Of a DNA stretch of 64,000 nucleotides, positions 35,353 to 46,956 are shown piece by piece. Source of the stretch: an unicellular cyanobacterium SU2 (GTDB lineage: Bacteria > Cyanobacteriota > Cyanobacteriia > Cyanobacteriales > Microcystaceae); contig NEED01000008.1 in the NCBI GenBank assembly GCA_002110465.1, positions 1 through 64,000 of the forward strand, given 5' to 3'. The position numbers were made by a program, and so were the translations under genes. The first letter of the stretch is position 1. The number at the start of each line of letters is the position of its first letter. The notes beneath the pieces are model-generated. The model was not told where the DNA came from. It worked only from the letters and a program-made list of their open reading frames with translations, and ran no database searches.

Positions 35353-36417
35353 CTAATTAACGCCTGAAGGATTTTTAAGAGTCAAAAGTTCAGTGGGTTT
35401 AATCGCTCCTTTTTCTGTAATAATGGCATTAATTAAAGAGGCTGGAGTAACATCAAAAGCGGGATTATAATAATCAACACCATCAGGACAAAGCTGGGTT
35501 TCTCCTACTTGATAAATTTCCGATGGATGACGTTCCTCAATCGGAATTTGCTCCCCATTTTCTAACTCAAAATCAATCGTAGATAAAGGGGCGGCAACAA
35601 AAAAAGGAACATTGTGCATTTTAGCGACTACTGCCAGGGCATAAGTTCCAATTTTATTAGCAGTATCCCCATTAGCGGCAATTCTATCAGCCCCCACCAC
35701 CACTGCATCAATTTTTCCGAGTTTCATGCAATGGGCTGCCATATTATCACTAATAACCGTTATCGGAATGCCTTCTTGTACACACTCCCAAGCCGTTAAT
35801 TTAGCCCCTTGGAGACGAGGCCGAGTTTCATCGGCGTAGACTCTTTCTAGTCTTCCCCCAGTCCAAGCTGAACGAATTACCCCCAAAGCCGTCCCATAGC
35901 CGGCGGTTGCTAAAGCCCCAGCATTACAGTGAGTTAGGAGGGTTAACTTTTCGGGGCTACTCGGCAAAACTTCTAAGCCATGTTGACCAATTTTCTCACA
36001 AGTTTCTAGGTCTTCTGCTTGAATTTCTTGGGCTGTTGTTAATAGAATTTGTTTGATTTCTTCTAACGTTCCTACACTTTCATAGGCAGTTTTTAGCATC
36101 CGAGAAATTGCCCAAAACAGATTAACCGCAGTGGGGCGAGTTTGTCGTAATTCCTCGGCTACGGTTGCTAGTTTTTTGAAAAATTCTGTCTTTTGGTCAG
36201 TTTTAATCTCCCTTGCCCCTAAATACATCCCATAGGCGGCTGCAACGCCGATCGCTGGCGCACCTCTTACAATCATGGTTTTAATGGCTTTAGCCATATC
36301 TTCATAACGGGTAATTTCTACTAAGGCATATTCGTTAGGTAAACTGGTTTGATCAATGAGTAATACCTTATCTTTCTGCCAAAGGACGGGATAGATAGGG
36401 GTAGTGGGGAATTTCAT
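35353..36417 (-). CDS. mtnA: methylthioribose-1-phosphate isomerase
   Basis: Methionine-salvage isomerase that converts MTR-1-P to methylthioribulose-1-P. The 354 residues carry [13 protein letters not shown], the catalytic Cys in [15 protein letters not shown], and the catalytic Asp in [16 protein letters not shown], plus the related [16 protein letters not shown] block shared with eIF2B-like proteins. The ATG at 36417 is chosen over a GTG two codons upstream. Other salvage genes are not visible here, so it stands as a single gene. Confidence 0.93.
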   Translation of the reverse strand: MKFPTTPIYPVLWQKDKVLLIDQTSLPNEYALVEITRYEDMAKAIKTMIVRGAPAIGVAAAYGMYLGAREIKTDQKTEFFKKLATVAEELRQTRPTAVNLFWAISRMLKTAYESVGTLEEIKQILLTTAQEIQAEDLETCEKIGQHGLEVLPSSPEKLTLLTHCNAGALATAGYGTALGVIRSAWTGGRLERVYADETRPRLQGAKLTAWECVQEGIPITVISDNMAAHCMKLGKIDAVVVGADRIAANGDTANKIGTYALAVVAKMHNVPFFVAAPLSTIDFELENGEQIPIEERHPSEIYQVGETQLCPDGVDYYNPAFDVTPASLINAIITEKGAIKPTELLTLKNPSGVN

Positions 36418-36630
36418 AGACACGAATAAGAATAATAAGTAAAATCAGTTATTCAATAATATCTTGACACAAAATCCTCAATAGATATCGACATATCGTC
36501 TTTCACTATTCTTATAGCAATTTCTTACTATATATAGGTAAATATTAAAAAAATCTAAAATATAGACGCTAATACATCAAATCAATGTAATTTAAGCATC
36601 ACATTTGAAAAAAACTAAATCATATAACCA

Positions 36631-37338
36631 ATGAAACAAATTTCAAAAGGATTTCTGGGTTTATCTGGCATTACATTTCTATTTGTAACATCTATTGTAA
36701 ATGCTCAAGCTGCTACTCTAGGTAACATTATTGGTAGAAGCGCATTAAAACAAGCTGGTGCAGAATTCTTAGCAGAACAAGTATTAGAACAAATATCTAG
36801 TCAACTTGGAGATGCTGTTTTTAGTACAGACTTGAGTAGTGAACTTTTTGAAACCCTAGGATTAGGAACAGTTGTTCTTACAGGAGCTTATACCTTTTAT
36901 ACTGATGGATCTGGTGGAGTCAAAGATTCTGGTTTTGATGTAGATCTAAGTATTGCTAGTGAAGAAAAAGACTTGACTGAGAGTTCGACAATATCAATTA
37001 ATGGTGTTTCAGAAAAGGGAGCTCCATATAATGCTCTTGTAGAAAAAGCAGAGGCTAAAACAGTCAATGGTTTTTTTGATGATGAAGTATTTGCTACTGT
37101 TACAGATCCTATATTAGAAACAGGGAACCCAATTTTAACGGGAGAAAATTTGTATGCAGGAGGTTTTGCCTTCTCTTTTTTAGGAGGTTCTTTTGCTGCC
37201 GATGAATTTGTAGCTAAACCCCTTTCATTAAAAAAAATTAGCTTAAAAAAACCTGTACCTGAACCTTTAACCATATTAGGTGTTGGAACCGCCTTAGTCT
37301 TTGGAGCAGGATTCAAGCGTAAACTTAGAAAAGCCTAA
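36631..37338 (+). CDS. PEP-CTERM sorting-domain protein
   Basis: A 235-residue exported protein. An N-terminal signal peptide (about 1-27, ending NAQAA) is followed by a low-complexity Ser/Glu/Asp-rich body, and the C-terminus has the PEP-CTERM tail: VPEPLTILGVG, a hydrophobic span and the basic end FKRKLRKA. Such tails direct cleavage by exosortase/archaeosortase-like enzymes and are common in cyanobacteria. The body shows no domain I know. No exosortase gene is in the window. Confidence 0.85.
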   Translation: MKQISKGFLGLSGITFLFVTSIVNAQAATLGNIIGRSALKQAGAEFLAEQVLEQISSQLGDAVFSTDLSSELFETLGLGTVVLTGAYTFYTDGSGGVKDSGFDVDLSIASEEKDLTESSTISINGVSEKGAPYNALVEKAEAKTVNGFFDDEVFATVTDPILETGNPILTGENLYAGGFAFSFLGGSFAADEFVAKPLSLKKISLKKPVPEPLTILGVGTALVFGAGFKRKLRKA

Positions 37339-37358
37339 GAATAAGTAACAACTAATGG

Positions 37359-37391
37359 GAGAAAAGCTGAAATTGTCTCGTCTTTTTTCTC
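37359..37391 (+). terminator. probable terminator of the PEP-CTERM gene
   Basis: GAGAAAA and TTTTCTC can pair across an 18-base loop 21 bp after the stop codon, with extra Ts in the right arm. The stem is AT-rich and weak. Confidence 0.35.
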
Positions 37392-37498
37392 ACTAAATAA
37401 ACTGTTGATAAGATTCATATTTTCACTACTTTTCTGAAGTGTGGGGGGTAGCAAAAATAACAGACTACACCCCATATTTACATGACTAATTTAACCTA

Positions 37499-37810
37499 TT
37501 AGCCTGCTGCCTCAGCATTAGCCACATGGAAAAAACTCAGATGTAAAACTGTTCTTTTCCAAGGATGGGATTGTACTTCTCTAATTAAAGCATTGCCTGT
37601 CCATGGTAGGTCAGGGATCTTAACTTCAATAACTGTTTCATTAACCTTAGCGTTTCTCAAGAGGGTAACAGCCTCTTTAGCATTAACTGCTAGGGAAACA
37701 GAATTTGCGCCATCATGGCCGTATAATGCGGCAGGAATAAATCCCTCACGACGTAGGGCATTGGGTTTACGGTCTTCAGGTCTTGTTTGACACTCAATAG
37801 TAAGAGACAT
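37499..37810 (-). CDS. rplY: 50S ribosomal protein L25
   Basis: 5S rRNA-binding protein of the short L25 form (103 residues), without the CTC extension. Visible features are ECQTRPEDRKPNALRREGFI, PAALYGHDGANSVSLAVNA and VQSHPWKRTVLHLSFFHV. It lies 33 bp downstream of purA on the same strand; I recall the same pair in other cyanobacteria. Confidence 0.93.
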   Translation of the reverse strand: MSLTIECQTRPEDRKPNALRREGFIPAALYGHDGANSVSLAVNAKEAVTLLRNAKVNETVIEVKIPDLPWTGNALIREVQSHPWKRTVLHLSFFHVANAEAAG

Positions 37811-37843
37811 AGATAATTACTCCCTAAAAAAATGGTTTATCAG

Positions 37844-39202
<1,359 letters not shown>

Positions 39203-39333
39203 CTAAAGTTCACACAAACTACCATTATTATTCAACAGGCTAAGTTTTGTCAAGCTTTGAATCTTATGGCTTTGGTTTTGATGTAGTTGTTGATATTTAT
39301 CATTTCCAAGAAATTAAGAGTCCTAAAAATTAG

Positions 39334-39603
39334 GGTTCTACAGTACATACTATTCTCCTAGATAAAGAGCAAATTCAGCAAATTCTGACTAAACAAAAAA
39401 GGATGGGTTTACGATTTGGAGAGATAGCTGTTTTGAATGGCTTTCTTACCAAAACAACCCTTGAATTTTTCCTTAACCGTCTTGAAAAAAATAAAGAACC
39501 ACAAAACCACGATCAGCCGAAAATTATTGTTTCACCAGGAACATTAAACTATGATTCTGGGAAGATAGAGGAGCTAATTCTAGAGGATTTCTCGAATTTA
39601 TAA
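39334..39603 (+). pseudogene. truncated ORF with an FGEIAVL-type helical domain
   Basis: Reading from just after an in-frame TAG (39331-39333), the frame encodes TILLDKEQIQQILTKQKRMG, then LRFGEIAVLNGFLTKTTLEF and a hydrophilic tail. The first ATG (39403) lies inside the helical domain, so a 66-residue protein from there would be truncated. The frame before the TAG is also open for about 30 codons. The pattern resembles small helical modules that recur in cyanobacterial regulators and the N-terminal domain of type II/IV pilus ATPases, but I cannot name it. Most likely a decayed gene. Confidence 0.5.
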
Positions 39604-40006
39604 ACTATCTTTAATTTAATAGCAGCTTAGAGGGGGATAAATAACATAATATAACTCGATTCTCAACTAATAATGACGGGCTTTGTCTATCTCTGACTTA
39701 GCCCGTCATCTTCTCTGTTATTAAATTGCTCAAGGTTTCCTCCTAAACCAATTCATTAGGTTTAACCGCCTCTTTATTTTTTCTCTTTTCCTATTCTATA
39801 GTTGTCTCTTCCTAGAGCCTGGTTTGGCCTTGTCTTGCTTGGTTGACGTTGCCACGTTTCCCTATAATCAAGGACGATTTATTTGAGGCTCATTTACATA
39901 CTAGCATAAATGATTAATTTTGAGGTAGTCTAATAAGGGTTACTTCTCAACCAAAATCCTGAGAATTTAGCAAGTAATCAAGAAAAACTGCTTTCATTCT
40001 AGTGCT
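39604..40006. other. 403-bp intergenic region
   Basis: Holds the strong hairpin at 39673-39709 and otherwise AT-rich sequence, with a GC-richer patch near 39810-39860. No ORF is convincing. A small RNA is possible given the isolated hairpin and the distance to the next gene. Confidence 0.4.
39673..39709. terminator. perfect 10-bp hairpin
   Basis: ATGACGGGCT and AGCCCGTCAT pair completely around a 17-nt loop, 70 bp after the truncated ORF. It is followed by CTTCTCTGTT, not a clean T tract. It may be a terminator or part of an unannotated RNA. Confidence 0.5.
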
Positions 40007-40264
40007 ATGCAATTAATTCTTTATAGCAAACCTGGCTGTCATTTATGCGAAGGACTTCAAGAAAAATTAGAACAGATTGAAACCTTAAACCTTGACTTAG
40101 AAATTCGAGATATTACTACCCGTGAGGACTGGTTTGAAGCTTATCAATATGAAGTCCCTGTTTTATATCAAAAAATAGGTGAAACTGAAAAAATGATTCC
40201 TCGTCCTTCTCCCCGTCTTTCAGTAGCGAGATTGGAAAAATTGTTACAAAAATATATACAGTGA
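40007..40264 (+). CDS. glutaredoxin-like (DUF836) protein
   Basis: An 85-residue thioredoxin-fold protein. It starts MQLILYSKPGCHLCEGL with the redox motif CHLC at 11-14, includes the cis-Pro segment EVPVLY, and ends with a helix. Length and the CxLC motif fit the DUF836/glutaredoxin-like family common in cyanobacteria. It may reduce disulfides or glutathione adducts; the partner is unknown. It precedes the giant membrane protein gene by about 210 bp. Confidence 0.85.
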   Translation: MQLILYSKPGCHLCEGLQEKLEQIETLNLDLEIRDITTREDWFEAYQYEVPVLYQKIGETEKMIPRPSPRLSVARLEKLLQKYIQ

Positions 40265-40476
40265 TTTAGCTCTATTCACTCCATTCATAGAAGTTCGTCC
40301 TCTAGCACCACGCCTTAAGATTAAGATAACTTAAATCCCTAAAACTCAAGTTCTATATGGGTTTTAATGCTGCATTCTTAATTCTACATTCTTAATGCTG
40401 CTCTAAGTTCTTTAGGACTTGAAATTCTGGTTTTTGTAAAAGCTAAAGCTCCAACTACGAACTTTTATGTTTTAAA

Positions 40477-43400
40477 ATGGGAAAAATTTCATCTCCAAGC
40501 GATCGCCCCACAAAACTGATCACAATTAAACTGGTTAACCTAACGTCGTTGTCTAATTTATTACAAGGACTTAAACAGTGGCGAGAACTATCTTTAACCT
40601 TTGACACTCCTATTAATTTAACTATAACAACTAATCAATCACAAGTTAACCTTAATCTTGAGGTTAAAGCAACCAATAATGTAACTATTGATGGCTTAAT
40701 TTCTGGGTTGCAAAGTTGGCTAGATCAAGGGTTACTATCTTACTCCCAACTCAGGTTAGGGATCAGAGTCGATATTAACCACCCATCTATTTTAGAAGGG
40801 TTAGAACAATGGTTACACTTAAACCTTTTATCAGATATTCAAGTTAAACAACTGTGTGGTCAGCATTTAACCTCTACCCTAACCCCTGTTGCTACTCCCA
40901 AAGTCTCTCGAAAAACTAGACAACAGCGTTCTAAGGTTAAAGTAAAACCCCGGCAACGCCAACGTTCTCTCCCTAAAATTGCCCAAATGTTACAAGGGTT
41001 GATGGCAGAATTAAGCGTGATCTGGCTGTTATTATTGGGAGTCTTCATGGTGGTGATCTCTTCGGGAGTATTAGCCGCCAGTCAGTGGGAAAAATTCCCA
41101 GCGATCGCCCAATATGGCATTTTATGGGTATACACTTTGGGGTTCGGGGGGGCTAGTTGGTGGACTTCTCACAAACCGAATTTACGCTTGACGACCCAAG
41201 CATTGCGTGTTGTGACCCTATCGTTAGTTCCGATCAATTTTGTCGCCCTCGATAGTTTTGCTTTATGGAAAACTCCTCTGGGTTGGTTAGTCACGGGAAT
41301 AGCAATGTTGTCCTTAACCACACTAACGACTCAGGTATTTAAAAGTAAAAATAATTCTCGTCATCGCTTTTTATCTCTATTCAATCATTTGGGTTTAAGT
41401 TATATCCATTTAGGTTGGAGTTTTCCTTTTATTCCCCTAGGAATGACTTATTTAGGAGTGGTGGGAACCGCAGTTATCCTTCAGCTTCAGAAGAAACAGA
41501 ATAGAGATCAACAGCCGTTATCCCCTCAAACTTCTATTGATAAAGACAAAGCAAAATTCCCCTTTAGCCTCACCGATGCTATTATTAGCTATGCTTTGCT
41601 TATTTTATTAATTCGAGCTATTTTTATCACTCAAATCGATATTTTTCAACTAGGGCTTGCAGTCGGTATCTGTAGCTGGTTAATGGGTTGGAATACTTCG
41701 GCTAATAGTCAACTTTGGCAACGAGTTGGGGGAAGTGGGTTATTTCTTGGTTGGTTACTTTCAGTAATATTTACTCCCTTACAAGCGATCGCCGTTAGTT
41801 TATTGGCTATTGTCTGGTTAACCCGAAACCTCGGTCAAAGTTGGCAAAGAAAAGATTTATTATTAATTCTAACTATTGGACTACAGTTACATTGGTTATT
41901 ATTCCGAGTATTACCGTTAGGGGAAATTACCCAATGGGCTATTCAAATTACAGAAACCCAGGGAAATGGTTGGGCGTTACTTAGTTTGGGACTATTTCCC
42001 TATTTAACGTTAATTATTGTCCTTATATATTGGTTTTTAGGGTTAGATAAACCAAAACTCGCTAAGTTAACCCGTAACATTGCCTTACTCTTAGGAACGA
42101 CTTTAACTATCCTCAGTTTAGTCAGTCCTTCTCTGAGAACTCTTAATTTAGCTGCTTCAACTCTTACCCTAGGTAAACTCACCCAAATTCAAAAAAAAAT
42201 TGCCCCGTCTTCTGAAACTTGGTTAGGAACTATCACTCACATCGGGAGTTTATTAACCTTGATATCTTGGGTTAATTGGTTATTTCCCAGATTAAATGTG
42301 GGAATTTGGGCAACTATTTTCCTGGTTTTAATGGCTTTAGAAGGGATATTTGCTCTTAGCGATCCTCAAAGTAATTCTATTTTGAGATTATTGTGGCCAA
42401 GTGCTTGGGGACTAACGTTAGTATTAGGGGGATTATCCTATGGGTTGTTATGGGTAAATACCCCTTGGGTAAAATTACCTGAAATTTCTCCTTTTTGGAA
42501 TTTTGTCTGGTTTCTTGCGCCTTTGACTTTAACAGTAATCGCCATAATTGCTATCAAAAATAATTCTAGTCAAGAATATCATCAAGAGGAAAAGCCGTTA
42601 AACGAAAAATTTTTGACGATAACAGCCTTAAAAACCATTCCTAGACAAAAATTATCAGGTAGTTTAAGTGTAGTTGCCTTAATCTTAATGCAAGGACTTA
42701 CCCTAGGGTTTCCTGAAACTCGGTTACTTGGACTAATATCTACTACCGTTTTAATGGTAGTTAATACTTTTTATCTCCGTCATTGGCTATCAGCAACCCT
42801 TACAGTCGGTTTTGGGTTATCAGTCCTCGGAGTTATCCTAGAAAATTTTCAATTATCTTTATCACAATGGTTATTATCTTGGGCGATCGCTACTTGTCTG
42901 CTTTGGTTACTTCGTCACTGGTTACACCATCGCAATAGTCAATTATTATCTCTCTATGGTCAAGTAGCTGATAAATGGAGTTATACTCTCTCTAGTTTAA
43001 CTATTGTGGGATTAATCAGTTATTCTTTAATTAATGCTTCACTATCAGGAATATTTCCTATTTCTGCTTTAATGATGGGGGGAAGTGTTTATCGTAGTTG
43101 GCAACCTTTTTTGAAGAGAAGGAGAGGGGCTTCGACTGTCACTCAGCCCAAGAGAGGGGGAGAAAGTAATAGTTTTCGGCTTTTTAGCTATTGGTATAGC
43201 GTATTGATATTGTTGGCGGTTCAAATTCCTTTGTGGCAAGTTGTTGCGTGGCGTTGGTTAGGACTAGCGATCGCCACTGGGTTAATGATCTTTCAAACTC
43301 AACAACGAAAAACTCTAACTGCTGCGGTTATTACTATTGGGTTTGGGTTAGGGTTGGCAACTATCTGTCTGTGGGATGGACGGTTAGGGTTTGCTGTACG

Positions 43401-45159
43401 ATCGCCGTCTTCTTGGTTATTGGTTACAAGTGTTTTTACCACGACTCTTTGGATCTTACGTCATTGGTTTCTTGTCACAGAGAAAGTGACTGTAAATCAG
43501 ACAATTAGAATTAATTATGCTAAAGCTAGTGATGGTTGGGGGTTTATTCTCTGTAGCTTACTTTTATGGTCTTTAAGCTTTCATTCTTGGGCAGTTTATG
43601 GTGAATTTATCTCTCCTTCTTTAGAGGCGATCGCTGCTTCAACTTTACTACTAGGAACCGTTATTTATCGCAGTTGGCAACGTCCGACCAATTGGACGAT
43701 CTACGGACTAGGATGGAGTTTAGAATTATTAACTATTGAAATAATCGCTTTAACGGGGCAATCTTTTATTGCCCTAGCTATTGCTAATATTATCCTAGGA
43801 CTCCTCACCCAACTATTAGGGGAATGGTGGTATCGTCGAACTGGAAAAACTCAATTACTCAGTAGTTGGCATATTCTCCCCCTACTTTATGGAGGGTTAG
43901 GGACAGCATTACGATGGAATTATTTTAGTAATTGGACGGGGTTGATTTCTCTAGGACTGGTCTTAATTATTATTGGTGTAGGAAGACGAACAGATAGGTT
44001 TCAACCTTTAATTTATTTAGCGATCGCGGGGTTATCTTTATCGGCTTATGAATTATTATTTTATCAAGTAAGGACTTGGCCAATAGGGGATCAATTATTA
44101 GCGATGGCTGCCCTTGCTACCAGCATAATGTATGTTTATCGTTTCTTATCAGGTTGGTTAACCCGTTATCTTCATCTGTCAACGAAACAATTACAAACCG
44201 TTGCCCATTTTCATTGGTTTTTGGGTAGTATTTTCTTGATAACTGCTGTCTTTTATCCTGTCAGCTTTAGCCAAATAACAGGGTTGGGAACAGGACTATT
44301 TTTAACTCATTATGCCATTATTCAAGGTCGTTATCATACCCATAAATTACAAGCAGAAACTTGGATTTATTTAGGAATACTAGAAGGTGGAGGTATCAGT
44401 TTTTATGCTGCTTCAACCATACCCACTAATACAGTATTTTCTACTGTCTTAGAAATATGGATAGGGAGTATTATTTCTTTATTATCTTTAGTAATAGCTG
44501 GACTTCCTTGGCATCAATGGGGTTGGCCGCCTCGACCTTGGAAAGTTTTAGCAATAACTTTACCCTTAATTGGGGTAGGAACAACAGGAAATGGAATTAC
44601 TTTATTTGTTGCTACGATATGTTATGGTTTATTAGGAAAATTCTGGCAAAGACCTCGTTTATTTTATCTAAGTCTTATTTTAGGAAATTGGGTTATCGTC
44701 TATTGGTTCGAGAAATTAAACACACCACTATTTGCTTATGTTTGTTTGTTAGGAGGTTCAATTATAAGTGTTGTTTGGATTGATCCCTATTGTCAAACAA
44801 TAGAAGGTAAAAGATTACGTCATTATCTTCGTTTATTAGGAACGGGAATTATTAGTTTTTTCTCGTTATTTCTCTACAATAAAACAGGTATTATCCCAGC
44901 TTTTTTAAGCATGAGTTTAATATTTATGGGATTATCTCTTCAAATAAGAGCCTTTCTTTTTGTGGGAACAATTACCTTTTTAATTAATGCTTTTTATCAA
45001 TTAATTATTTTGAGTTTAACTTATGCTTTACTCAAATGGATTATAGGATTAATTTTGGGATTAATGTTCATTTGGATAGCAGCTAGTTTTGAAAATCGTC
45101 GTACCCAGTTAAGTTCATTAATTCGCCATTGGCTAACTCAACTAGAAGAATGGGACTAA
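40477..45159 (+). CDS. giant polytopic membrane protein, 1560 residues
   Basis: Residues 1-170 are soluble, with a Leu/Trp pattern that repeats (LLQGLKQWRELSL, LISGLQSWLDQGLLS, ILEGLEQWLHLNLLS), each ending in a segment like the N-terminal linker of DUF2157 proteins, followed by a very basic stretch (about 143-167). From about 180 to the end lie some 35-40 hydrophobic helices separated by short loops. No ATP-binding, transporter or enzyme motif is visible. Tryptophan is abundant. Similar very long proteins occur in cyanobacteria as hypothetical proteins. Internal helices recur with RxWxR-type loops (HWLSA, RSWQ), suggesting growth by duplication. Function is unknown. Confidence 0.8.
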   Translation: MGKISSPSDRPTKLITIKLVNLTSLSNLLQGLKQWRELSLTFDTPINLTITTNQSQVNLNLEVKATNNVTIDGLISGLQSWLDQGLLSYSQLRLGIRVDINHPSILEGLEQWLHLNLLSDIQVKQLCGQHLTSTLTPVATPKVSRKTRQQRSKVKVKPRQRQRSLPKIAQMLQGLMAELSVIWLLLLGVFMVVISSGVLAASQWEKFPAIAQYGILWVYTLGFGGASWWTSHKPNLRLTTQALRVVTLSLVPINFVALDSFALWKTPLGWLVTGIAMLSLTTLTTQVFKSKNNSRHRFLSLFNHLGLSYIHLGWSFPFIPLGMTYLGVVGTAVILQLQKKQNRDQQPLSPQTSIDKDKAKFPFSLTDAIISYALLILLIRAIFITQIDIFQLGLAVGICSWLMGWNTSANSQLWQRVGGSGLFLGWLLSVIFTPLQAIAVSLLAIVWLTRNLGQSWQRKDLLLILTIGLQLHWLLFRVLPLGEITQWAIQITETQGNGWALLSLGLFPYLTLIIVLIYWFLGLDKPKLAKLTRNIALLLGTTLTILSLVSPSLRTLNLAASTLTLGKLTQIQKKIAPSSETWLGTITHIGSLLTLISWVNWLFPRLNVGIWATIFLVLMALEGIFALSDPQSNSILRLLWPSAWGLTLVLGGLSYGLLWVNTPWVKLPEISPFWNFVWFLAPLTLTVIAIIAIKNNSSQEYHQEEKPLNEKFLTITALKTIPRQKLSGSLSVVALILMQGLTLGFPETRLLGLISTTVLMVVNTFYLRHWLSATLTVGFGLSVLGVILENFQLSLSQWLLSWAIATCLLWLLRHWLHHRNSQLLSLYGQVADKWSYTLSSLTIVGLISYSLINASLSGIFPISALMMGGSVYRSWQPFLKRRRGASTVTQPKRGGESNSFRLFSYWYSVLILLAVQIPLWQVVAWRWLGLAIATGLMIFQTQQRKTLTAAVITIGFGLGLATICLWDGRLGFAVRSPSSWLLVTSVFTTTLWILRHWFLVTEKVTVNQTIRINYAKASDGWGFILCSLLLWSLSFHSWAVYGEFISPSLEAIAASTLLLGTVIYRSWQRPTNWTIYGLGWSLELLTIEIIALTGQSFIALAIANIILGLLTQLLGEWWYRRTGKTQLLSSWHILPLLYGGLGTALRWNYFSNWTGLISLGLVLIIIGVGRRTDRFQPLIYLAIAGLSLSAYELLFYQVRTWPIGDQLLAMAALATSIMYVYRFLSGWLTRYLHLSTKQLQTVAHFHWFLGSIFLITAVFYPVSFSQITGLGTGLFLTHYAIIQGRYHTHKLQAETWIYLGILEGGGISFYAASTIPTNTVFSTVLEIWIGSIISLLSLVIAGLPWHQWGWPPRPWKVLAITLPLIGVGTTGNGITLFVATICYGLLGKFWQRPRLFYLSLILGNWVIVYWFEKLNTPLFAYVCLLGGSIISVVWIDPYCQTIEGKRLRHYLRLLGTGIISFFSLFLYNKTGIIPAFLSMSLIFMGLSLQIRAFLFVGTITFLINAFYQLIILSLTYALLKWIIGLILGLMFIWIAASFENRRTQLSSLIRHWLTQLEEWD

Positions 45160-45565
45160 ATATCTCTCAACGAAGCAAAAAAGTTAGGAGAAATAGAATT
45201 ATAAAGAATAGGCTCTAATCCATTTAAAAACTGTTTATAAACAAAACATTAAGTAGTGGACTAACAGAGCTAACATAATGAAATAGATGTAGGTTGGGTT
45301 AAGGAAAGAAACCTAACAAAACAAAATCCTAATGCACCAAATTAGTCGTGTCAATCGAGTATTGAATTGTTTAAGTAAAATGGTGGGTTACGAAGGATTG
45401 TTATATTCTTGTTGGAATCAACATTATAGCCGTCTAACCCACCCTACTTTAATGCTACTTTAATGCAATTTTTTTCTCCCGTAACGCACCAAAATGGTTT
45501 TTTTGCGTATTACGCTACGCTAATACACCCGACAGTTGGCTTAAACTTACTTGACAAATAGTCTC
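45160..45565. other. 406-bp intergenic region with cyanobacterial palindromic repeat
   Basis: Contains the inverted-repeat element at 45289-45447 and, to its right, a GTAACGCACC / GCGTATTACGC / AATACACCC stretch often seen in dispersed cyanobacterial repeats. No ORF is supported. Confidence 0.5.
45289..45447. repeat. palindromic repeat element (about 160 bp)
   Basis: The left end GTAGGTTGGGTTA and the inverted right end GTAGGGTGGGTTAG match at 12 of 13 positions. An inner copy GGTGGGTTA (45382-45390) can also pair with the right arm. I know similar GTAGG-TGGGTTA palindromes as dispersed repeats in cyanobacterial genomes. I see no target duplication and no ORF. It lies between the convergent ends of the giant membrane protein gene and the PATAN-REC gene. 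Confidence 0.6.
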
Positions 45566-46873
45566 TTAAACCAGATGCTTTTCTACCATAGCCAGTAACG
45601 TTTTTTGGGTAAAAGGTTTAGGTAAATAATCTATTACACCAAAGTCTTGAATATTTTCTTGATTGAACATATTACTATTGCCACTAATCATAATGATTGG
45701 GGTATTTTTAAAAGCAGGACTTCTTTTAAGTATTTGGGAAAGCCGATTGCCATTAATTCCAGGCATAGAAAAATCCATTAAGATTAAATCAGGTTTTATC
45801 TGAAACAGATGAGTCAGGGATGACATGGGATTTTCTACCATGAATACTTGATATTTTTCACTTCCTAGGTAAGATTTAATCATGTCCAGCATTGCCGCAC
45901 TATCATCAATACAGACAATCTTATAAATCTTCCGCTTATCAATTTTTGGTTTAGATTGAAGTTGAACAATTGGTTTAATCTCAGTTGTCAAATAAACATC
46001 ATCTGCAAGGGAGCGAACTTTAGTTTTCTGTGATTCAATCGTTTTCAGAGATTGGGTTTGAGTTGGCAAGTTAACTTTGGCGGAACTTTGCTCAAAGTTT
46101 AATGGTAATTGGGGAATTTTGGGAAGGGTATCTAGGGGAGATTTAGGTAAATGTAATCGTAGAATTTTATGTTTAACATAGGGGAATAATAACTGAGCAA
46201 CTTTCAAGTCTTCCTGCTTTAAGAAAAGCCCCATCTGACGAATTGTTGCCCCTTGCATTAACTTGATCATTTTCTCTAATATGGCAGGGGAAAGCTTTCC
46301 AGAAGGAACAGGTTGTCGCAGCAAGGAAGGATTAACACAGACAATACGTTGGTAAGGGGAAGTAATGATGGGGCTAAGGGTTTGCCATGCTTCTAACCTA
46401 ATTTGTAATGATTTAAGTAAAGGAGAAATTTCTAGGAGATTATCCTCGATAGTAGTTAAACCGTTGAAAAATTGAAAAGAATCGGTTGATTTCCAGTGAT
46501 ATTCTGCATCAGTCAGCCAGAGAAAAGACTCAAAAGCATCTTGGGTTAATGCTTTTATTAAGATAGTTTTTTCACTAGAGGTTAGATTATTTTGAGCAAC
46601 TAACTGGGTGATAAAAGATGGGCTAAATTCCTGATTATCTATGGTCTTTTGATTGAGCATGACGGTCATTTTAGCGACCATCCCATGATTGAGACGTGAT
46701 AAATAATATTTGAGGGTATCTAAAGACTGTAAAGAGTGATAGGCATATTGCAGCTTTCCTTTAATTAGGTAAAGTTTCCAAGTGACTGAATTGGCGGTGA
46801 TCTCAAGATGACCAGTTTTTGAAGTATCAGATATATTTCTAATTATTTGAATAGGTTGAAAATTTTGGCTCAT
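45566..46873 (-). CDS. PATAN (DUF4388) plus response-regulator protein
   Basis: A 435-residue regulator, PixG/PatA-like. The N-terminal PATAN/DUF4388 domain (about 1-215) begins FQPIQIIRNISDTSKTGHLE, and a linker follows. The C-terminal receiver domain (about 315-432) has the phosphoacceptor Asp in LILMDFSMPGINGN, the acidic pair IDDS and the switch Lys in LPKPF. The ATG at 46873 fits the domain start; the upstream 14 codons are hydrophobic and unsupported. It is the last gene of the five-gene chemotaxis operon. PATAN proteins are known to couple such systems to pilus motors or type III regulators. Confidence 0.88.
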   Translation of the reverse strand: MSQNFQPIQIIRNISDTSKTGHLEITANSVTWKLYLIKGKLQYAYHSLQSLDTLKYYLSRLNHGMVAKMTVMLNQKTIDNQEFSPSFITQLVAQNNLTSSEKTILIKALTQDAFESFLWLTDAEYHWKSTDSFQFFNGLTTIEDNLLEISPLLKSLQIRLEAWQTLSPIITSPYQRIVCVNPSLLRQPVPSGKLSPAILEKMIKLMQGATIRQMGLFLKQEDLKVAQLLFPYVKHKILRLHLPKSPLDTLPKIPQLPLNFEQSSAKVNLPTQTQSLKTIESQKTKVRSLADDVYLTTEIKPIVQLQSKPKIDKRKIYKIVCIDDSAAMLDMIKSYLGSEKYQVFMVENPMSSLTHLFQIKPDLILMDFSMPGINGNRLSQILKRSPAFKNTPIIMISGNSNMFNQENIQDFGVIDYLPKPFTQKTLLAMVEKHLV

Positions 46874-46956
46874 GGTGTTAAGTATCAGGACTAAATTTAC
46901 AAAAGAAATATTCAATTAAAGAGATTTATGATTCCACATTTATTTTATGGTTAACA

